This document shows, piece by piece, positions 1 through 7,000 of a stretch of DNA of 18,106 nt (the first letter of the stretch is position 1; every line of letters begins with the position of its first letter). This DNA comes from Blastocladiella britannica (taxonomy: Eukaryota > Blastocladiomycota > Blastocladiomycetes > Blastocladiales > Blastocladiaceae). Location of the stretch: positions 1 through 18,106 of the forward strand of contig MU624899.1 in NCBI GenBank assembly GCA_025349905.2, read 5' to 3'. The notes beneath the pieces were generated by a model. The model made no database searches. It saw nothing but the letters and a program-made list of their open reading frames with translations, and was not told where the DNA came from. The translations under genes and the position numbers were made by a program.

Positions 1-79
1 TGGAAACGGCAGGGGCTTGGGCAACGGCAGTCGACGAGGCAAGGGCAACAAGAGCGAGGAGGGAGAGAATCTTGGTCAT
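1..79 (-). CDS. 5' end of a secreted protein gene (signal peptide only, partial)
   Basis: Read on the minus strand from the ATG at 79-77, the frame stays open to the window edge and encodes 26 residues beginning MTKILSLLALVALASS and continuing TAVAQAPAVS. This is a textbook secretory signal: a lysine near the start, a leucine/alanine-rich core, and small residues at -3/-1 of a likely AVA|QA cleavage site. The ATG sits in an A-rich context with A at -3. The mature protein lies outside the window, so its function cannot be called. The gene is transcribed divergently from NUS1. The start and signal peptide are seen directly; that it is a real expressed gene is inferred. Confidence 0.72.
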   Translation of the reverse strand, partial: MTKILSLLALVALASSTAVAQAPAVS

Positions 80-701
80 TTTTATGAGTGTATATGAAGT
101 GTATGTGGACGCGCTGCGTGCAAGGAATGTACAGGGGAAGTGTTGACAAGGAGGAGTGTGTGTGGGATCAATGCAGCAGACTGCCTCGGCCGAGGGAATG
201 CATGCGCTTTTATGGCCTCCCTGGAGTTGGATGCTCTGGTCGTCCGCCGCAAGAAAGCATAAAATTCATTGGCTGCGGATTGCTTGATTAAAATGGTAGC
301 TGGAAATAATAGAGCAAGCGAGAGAAACAAGCGACAAACTGCGGACTGGGCTTCGAAAAAATGATTTGTTTGCTGTGGCGGTTTAATCCGCCCCGATCCC
401 AGTGGGAATGATACAGAAATAAGTTGGCTGCATTTTCCCAATGGACTGGCAACACAGGTGATGTAAGAAAAAAAGTTTCAAGGTTCTTGCATTGAAGAAC
501 TCTGCGAACATTGCTGCCAAGGCCCACCGGGTCTTGCGCAACCAAGTCGAGCTTCCGGCCTATAACCGTGCATGAATAGATGACGGGAATAGTGACCCAG
601 ACGGAGCCGAGTATCCGATCGTGAGGGGTTTGTGCCGGCTGAGTGGAGTGCAGATAAAAATAAAAGTCTCTTGCCGCCGATATAGAAAAATAGAGGAAAA
701 A
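80..701. promoter_or_regulatory. Divergent intergenic region between the secreted-protein gene and NUS1
   Basis: These 622 bases separate two start codons that point away from each other, so the stretch should hold both promoters and both 5' UTRs. Small open frames are present on both strands, but none shows a recognisable domain or a signal peptide. The last 60 bases before NUS1 are A-rich and contain the TATA-like stretch ATAAAAATAAAA near 654-665. I see no RNA gene or repeat. The assignment as a promoter is by position only. Confidence 0.5.
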
Positions 702-1756
702 ATGTCAACACCATCCCTCCCCGCGCTCCTGGTCCTGCGCGCGCTGCACTTGCTGCGTACCCTGTGGTTGTTTCTCGAGCACTCGCTTGCCTCGCTACAG
801 TGCATTGCCGAATGGTGGGCATTTGAGCTGGCCACCGCGAACAGGCCATCGCTGCTGACGCAAGCCGGCGCACGCGCACTGGCTCCGTTTGACGACCATG
901 CATCGGCTTCTCTTGGTTTGGTCGGTTCTAATACTTCTACTCTGCGCCGGAGCGACTCGGTCTTGGGCAGTAACCAAAAAGTCAGCAATTCCGCATCGCG
1001 TATTCCGCGTCACATTGGCCTGATCCCGGCCTGCGCCTCCGAGGACGCTTGGGGCCCCTTCTCGGCGTTTCGTCCCATGTGGACAGCGGCCGAGGCGAGC
1101 GGGTGGGTTCCCAGCCCCGAGCGTCAGGTGGTGGCCTCGATTGTTCGTTTGGCGACGGAGCTGCCGGCGGCCGGGTTTGGCGACAAGCGCGATGGATTCG
1201 AGTCGGTCACGGTGCTCATGACGGGCGGGATGCGTGCGCTGTCTATCCCGTTTTCTTTTTCGAGAAAGCAAATTCTCACGAAATTTGAACAGGCTCGGAC
1301 GTGCTACTGTCCGTTCTCCACTCGGCATCGTCGTCGCTAACACGACCGCTCGAGGTCGTAACTCCGCGCGCAGCACTGGACGATGCCGCCATGGCCGCTG
1401 CCGGTCCCCCCGCGGCGCTGCGGTCGCGACGCCCATCGCGTGCGGCCCCGTTACGCGTCCCCCTAACCGTATACTTGGCCGACCCCAGTATTCACGGATC
1501 ATCGCTAGTGGCACAGTGCGCGCGGAAAGCCGGCGACGATCCCGCGGGCGATCCGGCCAACATTTCGCGGCGGGTGCTGCCTGATCCGGAGCTGGTTGTG
1601 GTTGGCGCGCCGGCGTGCGTGCTGCAAGGGTACCCGCCATGGGGATTGCGCGTGAGCGAGATCCACCACGAGCGCGGGGCGCCGGCACTGACTCCGGCAC
1701 GGGCGATGCGGGCGGTACGGCGGTGGCAGAGTGTGGAGCAGCGTTATGGTAAATAG
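702..1756 (+). CDS. NUS1: Nus1/NgBR-like subunit of dehydrodolichyl diphosphate synthase (2 exons)
   Basis: The model is exon 1 at 702-1233 and exon 2 at 1293-1756, giving about 331 residues. The family forms the non-catalytic half of the ER cis-prenyltransferase that, with Rer2/Srt1/DHDDS, makes the long polyprenyl diphosphate precursor of dolichol for N-glycosylation and GPI anchors. The N-terminus has a hydrophobic segment (about residues 5-40, LLVLRALHLLRTLWLF) suitable for membrane anchoring. IPRHIGLIPA (from about residue 105) matches the Nus1 motif that replaces the catalytic HxxMDGNxR of the active subunit, so the subunit choice is clear. The C-terminus carries DPELVVVGAP, then PPWGLRVSEI, and ends SVEQRYGK, matching the conserved family tail with its functional RxG motif (here RYG). 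A family-typical LTVYLADPSIHG block precedes it. Between IPRHIGL and the next conserved strand there are extra, poorly conserved residues. The ATG at 702 is preferred over an upstream in-frame start at 621 because it sits in AAAAATG context directly before the hydrophobic segment. Confidence 0.87.
1234..1292 (+). other. NUS1: NUS1 intron (59 nt, phase 1)
   Basis: The intron starts GTGCGC and ends GAACAG, with a branch-like CTCAC at 1274-1278. One base (C1233) before it and GC after it make an arginine codon. This joins the upstream frame (ending TVLMTGGM) to the downstream frame (SDVLLSVL), which are different frames in the genome. The same GTGCGC donor is used in the neighbouring metalloprotease gene. 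Confidence 0.82.
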
Positions 1757-2002
1757 GACTTAAGATTTTGTTTTCACAAACAGCCAACTGCTGCGGGATT
1801 CCTACCGCGCGCGCCAAGTGCTTGTGGGTGACTTCAGAGTTTGAGAGGTGGAAAGCCACTAACGGTTCATGGACCGCTTCCTGCCTCACGAACTTGAACT
1901 TCTCCCTCGAGCGTATTAAAAACGCTCTCAATAGCCCTCGGACGACGGCCACGCACTCTCAAGGAAGCCATTTGTACTATTTTCACACCAACACGAGATA
2001 CC
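1757..2002 (+). promoter_or_regulatory. NUS1 3' flank and metalloprotease-gene promoter
   Basis: This is a 246-base same-strand spacer. No strict AATAAA signal is seen after the NUS1 stop. The part just before the next ATG (CACCAACACGAGATACC) is C/A-rich, as is common in fungal 5' leaders. No other feature is visible. Confidence 0.4.
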
Positions 2003-2365
2003 ATGACCACCCGCCCAAGAATGCTTGTACTCGCACTGGTGGTGGTAGTGCTTCTGGCAGCTGTGCCCCGGCCTGGCACGGCCACGCGCATTGCTGGCCA
2101 CCGCCCCCCCTCTCACCGCGCGGGGACCTATGGTGCCAATTTCACTTCCGGCCAACTCATCACGGCCATGTCCACCGAAGATGGCACTTCGCGCAAAGCC
2201 ACCGACGGCAGTACCGGGGGTGCATTCCAAATCACGTTTACTTGCAAGGCGTCGGATGGGAACTTTTGCTCCAAGGCCCACGCGGCATTTGACCGCGCCG
2301 CCGCGCGTATTGCCTCGGAACTCAAGTTCCGTCGCACCATTGTACGCTCAAATTGCACTTCAGTG

Positions 2366-2400
<35 letters not shown>

Positions 2401-3673
2401 GGCCCTTTGATTCATTGAATATGGAACAGACGGTCGACCTTTCCATGTTCCTGCCGTGCGGAACCACCAGTCCGGACGACTCGTGCGATGAGCTCACGAC
2501 CCTGGGATTCGCCATGCCGACCCAGCGGTACATGGTCACGCATAAGGATGACAATCTCACCTACCTGTACCCGACGTCGCTGCTCAAGCAGCTGGATTTC
2601 CCCGAGATTGACCAGGGCCGCGTGCAGTTCCCCAAGTACGACATTTTGGCCCGATTCAACTCGCTTCGCAATTGGTGCGCTCTCTTGTTTTCTGTCTACA
2701 CCACATGTACTGAACAAAAATGGTACAAAGGTGGTTCACAACTGATGGCACCGACATGACGGACCAGCAGCGCGATCTCGAGCAAGTGGCCACCCACGAG
2801 CTGCTGCACGGCCTGGGCTACGGCGACGACACGCTCATGAGCTACCGTGTCGGCACCAACCAAATGCTGGCTCCCTACTTTGACTCGTCGGCCCCTTCGG
2901 TGCAGCCACCACCAGAGGCCACCGACTCGTCGGCGTCCGTGTTCAACGGCAATGGGTTTTACCGGTTCACACTGCCCAGCATCTGGAACCGGTTCACATT
3001 CCTCAGCAACAAGCCCATGACGGCGCTGACGGCATCGCTGACGGCCGCAATTGACGCTGGCGTCAAGTCGGGGGCCATCAAGCCGTCGACGCTGCTCGCG
3101 GGCAACTCGGCCGCTACCGATCCCGTGTACAGCCCGGCGGCCGTGTTCAGCTACCTGATGGCCGATCCGCCGTCGCGCGCGACCATGACGCAGCTGTACT
3201 CGCTCGGGACCACCAACGCCACGCTGCAGTTCCGGCCCAACGCGTTCAACCCGCCGTCCCCACAGCTCGCAACTGCAGTGCACAACCTCGAGACCAACCT
3301 GAACCCGGTGCTGGATGGCTCGTCGTTTGCGCACGTCACGCAGGCCGCCAACACTACGGCCGAGTTCCTGATGGTGTACAAGGCCACGGGCAAGTCGTTC
3401 CCGGTGATGGTGTCCAGCACGAAAGGCCTACAATCGGGGATTGGCCAGTCCACCAAGGATGTGCTGGTGGCGCTCGGGTACACGGCTGCTGGCACCCCCC
3501 TGCGGTCGGTGGCAAATGTGGCCACGATGCGGCCCGAGGGCTTGCTGGCCAAGGGCACCACGACGCCCCCCGCCAATACCGGCAGTGGCGCTTCTGGCGG
3601 TATGTCTGCTGCTGCCCGCTCCGTGGTGGTGCTGGCAGTCGCCATGGCAACGGCTGTGCTGCTCGCCCTGTGA
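2003..3673 (+). CDS. Secreted, probably GPI-anchored zincin metalloprotease-like protein (3 exons)
   Basis: The exons are 2003-2362, 2430-2674 and 2731-3673, giving about 515 residues. The N-terminus is a signal peptide (MLVLALVVVVLLAAV core, likely cut near GTA). The body has cysteine-containing, NxT/S-bearing extracellular segments. The conserved-looking run RFNSLRNWWFTTDG in exons 2/3 leads to the zinc-binding motif HELLHGLGYGD at residues 224-234. This fits HExxHxxGxxD, with H224, E225 and H228 as ligands/catalytic base and D234 as possible third ligand. TLMSYR follows at once, a possible Met-turn, although closer than in classical metzincins. The C-terminus has a small-residue SGASGG stretch followed by a hydrophobic tail ending SVVVLAVAMATAVLLAL, the layout of a GPI attachment signal. 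The protein resembles uncharacterised fungal secreted proteins with an HExxHGLGF-type motif. It is most likely a cell-surface peptidase; activity and substrate are unknown. It could be an inactive homologue. Confidence 0.78.
2363..2429 (+). other. Metalloprotease gene intron 1 (67 nt, phase 0, contains T32)
   Basis: The donor is CA|GTGAAT and the acceptor is GGAACAG. The intron is phase 0, joining ...SNCTS to TVDLSMF. An unbroken run of 32 T occupies 2368-2399, about half of the intron. The upstream frame reads through the T run as polyphenylalanine and then stops, which argues strongly that the segment is removed. Confidence 0.83.
2675..2730 (+). other. Metalloprotease gene intron 2 (56 nt, phase 2)
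   Basis: The donor is GTGCGC, the same hexamer as in NUS1. A branch-like ACTGAAC lies at 2709-2715 and the acceptor is ACAAAG. Joining TG to G restores a tryptophan codon and gives the continuous RNWWFTTDG leading into the zinc motif. Confidence 0.83.
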
Positions 3674-4031
3674 TTTCGCTTTTGCCTGGTTGCGTGCTTA
3701 CCATGCACTTGCTATACATATAAATATTTTTTTTTCCCTGACCTGCTCGATTTTCATGGTTATGGCAGTAGAAATGCAAGATGGACACGATCAGCGCGCA
3801 TTGGGCGTGATTGATAACTTTAAATCCGAGGATCACGGACTTGGGCGAACCGACCGACAACACCGACCACGATCGTGCTTGGCTTTCCCCTGATCGGACC
3901 CAAAGAAGCAGATCCCGTCTTCCTATTTGCCGTGCAAGGCCACATCATCATTCAACTTGATTGACGCCCATGCACTCTTCGCTGCGATAAACAAAAACTT
4001 CTCTGCCAAAAAAACAAAAAGCAAAAAGAAA
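3674..4031 (+). promoter_or_regulatory. Metalloprotease 3' flank and eIF4G promoter/leader
   Basis: This 358-base spacer has an AT-rich ATACATATAAATATT followed by a T run shortly after the stop (about 3714-3735), a plausible 3' end region. The last 30 bases before the eIF4G ATG are almost pure A with a few C/G, a typical fungal leader. A 43-codon open frame (ATG 3762, stop 3891-3893) lies wholly upstream of the eIF4G start. It could be an upstream ORF if the transcript starts early enough, but nothing else supports it as a gene. Confidence 0.45.
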
Positions 4032-7000
4032 ATGGCTCCCTCTCGCCAGTCTGCCCCTCACCCGGCCCCGATTCGTTTCGGCTCGGCCGCTCCCGCTGCT
4101 CCCGCCCCTACCCTTGCGCCCGTGCCGGCGCCACCGCCGCCTCCGCCACGAACAACAGCAGGGCCCGACCATCTTCATGGGCCGCCTCCGTCTCCACTGG
4201 CGTCCGATGACATGACCGGGTTTGTGCCGGTCAAGGGCCGCAAGTCTGGTCGGCACAGTCACGGAAGGACGCCGCCAGTGCCTTTCGCAGTGACCTCGGC
4301 GCGTTCGTCTGCGCCAGCGTCATCATCCTATTCGTCGCCAGCGGTCCCTGTGGTTGCCCATGTGCCTGCACCCGTGCCCGTGTCGTTGCAAGTGCCCGTG
4401 TCGGTCCCAGCAAAGCGTCCGTCGTCTTTTACTTTTTTTTCTTTTATATTTGATCGATCGGCCTCCTTTCTTCTTCTTTTGGTTGGCTGTCGGTCGTCAT
4501 CGTGGCCTGTCGTGTGTGTGTCCTGCATGAGAGCGTGACTTTCTTTTTTTTTTTTTTCAATTCTATTCTTCACTTGCCCTTGTCGTTATCGTCGTCGTCG
4601 TGATACCCCCGTAACCGGCGACAAATCAGGCTCGATCAGCATTGAATTACGATCAGCGTAGACTGACATATATCATATATACAGGCCCGGGTATGCCCTC
4701 TGCTTCCTCGCCGACACCTGCGCCGCACGCTTCACCTGTAGCGACTCCCGACTCTGCTTCTGGTTCCATGGTCGACGGCGCCAAGACCAAGCCTCCCAAG
4801 CGCGGAAAGAAGACGCGCCAGATCCCAGGGTCTTCGTCCGTGACGCTCCCCGAGAGCTCCCAGGCGGTCCTGCAGGCAGCGTACGCTGGTGCTCGACCCG
4901 CGTCGCTCGAGTTTGGACTCGTTCCGGCGTCGCCATCGGCGCCAACCTCGCCTCGAGAGAGCGCCTCCTCGGAAGTCACTCCCGGTGCGTCGATCAACGG
5001 TGCCGACGATGCGAGCGCCGGCGCCAGTGCCGTTGCCAGTCCCAGCGACAACCACGGTGCGGTTCCTTCGGCCCACATCCACAACAGCACCACCAACAGC
5101 GGCGGCGGCAGCAGCAATGGGGCGTCCGCCGCCGGCACCGCCACTCACTCGCTCCCGCCACGTCCCGTCACCATCTCGGCTGCCGCTGCTGCTGCCGCTG
5201 CCGCTTCGACTGCTGTGCCGATCATGACGCATCACCCTTCGACCATGCCGCCTGGCATGCCTGCCCATGCGCTGCCTCCGGGATACGTGCACCACGTCTC
5301 TCCGCCCCAGCAGCAGCAGCAGCAGCAGCAGCAGCTTCCGTACCCTTCACTGCCCCCGCCCCCGGCCCACCCCATGTACCTGCACGGTCAGACGCCCCCG
5401 CAGCCGCCTCCGGGCACCTTTGTGCGTCCCCCACAGCACGTTGCCGCTGGCGGCAAGCCGCACGGGCCTGGATCGGCCCCTCCGCGTAGTGCTGGCCCTG
5501 GCCCTGGCCAACAGCAGCAGCAGCAGCAGCAGCAGCCGCAAATGCACCACCTTCCTCAACCCCCGCACGGATTCGTTGCCGGTCCCCTGCCACCGCACAT
5601 GCAGCACCACCCACAGCAGCAGCAGCAACAGCAACAGCAGCAACAGCAGCAGCAGCAACAGCAGGGCATGGGTCCGCCGATGCCGCCGCAGGGCTACGCT
5701 ATGGTGCCCAACGGTCCGTACCCCATGGTTCCCGGTGGTACTTGGATGATGGTGCCCCAGGCCGATCCGTACGCTCCCCCATACCTCCAGGCATGTTTCT
5801 TGATCATTTTCTTCATGTGCTGAAAGAGCCAGTCAATTCTGACATCCAAATATTTCTATAGTACCCGCAATCCATGCCCATGCACGCGACCGGTTCGTAC
5901 GCGAGCTCGCCATCGCAGCTTTTGCAGCAAATGTCACAGCAGCACCAGCACCAGCACCAGCACCCGCAGCCGGGCTACGGCGGCGGCCCTGCCCCGCCCT
6001 CGATGCCCATGCTCGCTACTGGCCCCGCCCCGGTCGGTCTCCCCGGAGGCGCTGGCGCTTCTCCGGTCACTATCACCGCTCCCGGCACCCATCTTCCCGT
6101 CCGGCCTGGAGCGCCCGTTCTGACTGGGCCGCCGCCGCACCACCCGATCCCTTCGGCGGTAGCGCCACTGGCGGGTACGGGCTTCATTGCGCCGCCGGCG
6201 GCAGCGGGTCCTACCCCGCGCATGCCCATCCGGTTCCGCCGGCCCGGAAGTGACGAGACGGTCGAAGTGACCCAGCTGGCGGCCAAGGTGCTGGGTGGTG
6301 CATTCACTGGCCCCTCTGGTCCCGCTACCCCTGTGGCCTCGGCCAGTGGTGGTGCAGCATCGGCAACGGGCAGCTCGCCTGCTGGCGGAGCCGATCCGTC
6401 GTGGCACGGCGACGCTAACTCCGAGACGGGTACACTTGGCGGCGGCGAGTCCAACCCGGGCGCGTTTGCGCCGCCGGCCGCAGACACATTGGCGTCGTTG
6501 GAGGCACGCAACACGGCGCTCCAGGCCATTCGGTCCTCGGGCCGCGGGTCGGCGGCCATTGCCATCCGGCCGCGCGCTGCTGCGTCACCTGTGGCAGCGG
6601 CGGATGCTGCGCCTTTGCCTGTGATCACGGACAAGTCTCCAGTGGCGGTGCCGGTTGCAACTCCGGTGCCCAAGCGGGAGCCATCGCCAAAGCGTGCACC
6701 GTCGCCCAAGCGTGAGGCATCGCCCAAGCGCACTGTGGCTGAGGCTGCTCCAGCTCAGGTGGCTCCAGTTCCCACGCTGTCGCCCCAAGTGCCAGCGGCT
6801 GCTCCGGTCCGGGACCAGCGCCGCGGCCGGTCGCCCTCGCCGGTTCCCGCCGCCGCTGCAGCCTCTGCTCGCGCGCGCGCCGCCTCGCGCTCCCCGATTC
6901 GCAGTGGCCCCTCGTCCCCAGTAGAGGAGGAGTCACCTGTGGCGCCAGCAGCGACCGTCATTCCCCGCACTGCCTCGCCCGCGCGCAACGACAAGCAGCA

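Noticed and set aside
88..291. 67-codon plus-strand open frame in the first intergenic region
   Set aside because: Starts within the 5' flank of the divergent secreted-protein gene, with no motif or codon bias.
621..701. Upstream in-frame extension of NUS1 starting at 621
   Set aside because: The 27 extra residues are basic and lie before the membrane segment; the ATG at 702 has a better A-rich context and matches the family N-terminus.
795..1952. 385-codon minus-strand open frame over NUS1
   Set aside because: Arg/Ala/Pro-rich shadow of the G/C-biased third positions; the plus-strand exons give conserved Nus1 motifs, and this frame has none.
2368..2399. Poly-T run as a transcription terminator
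   Set aside because: It lies inside an intron whose flanking exons join in frame and continue the same protein to the zinc motif.
2696..3334. 212-codon minus-strand frame over the metalloprotease gene
   Set aside because: Antisense of exon 3 with Arg/Val-rich low-complexity composition and no recognisable motif.
3927..4031. Upstream in-frame start for eIF4G at 3927
   Set aside because: The added residues are translated from an A-rich leader, and the ATG at 4032 has a strong start context.
5308..5664. CAG repeats as a CRISPR array or structured tandem repeat
   Set aside because: They are in-frame trinucleotide glutamine tracts with no spacer-repeat architecture.
5240..5790. Serine/arginine-rich and alanine-rich alternative frames over the CAG tracts
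   Set aside because: Homopolymeric Ser, Ala or Leu frames are the expected shadows of CAG repeats.
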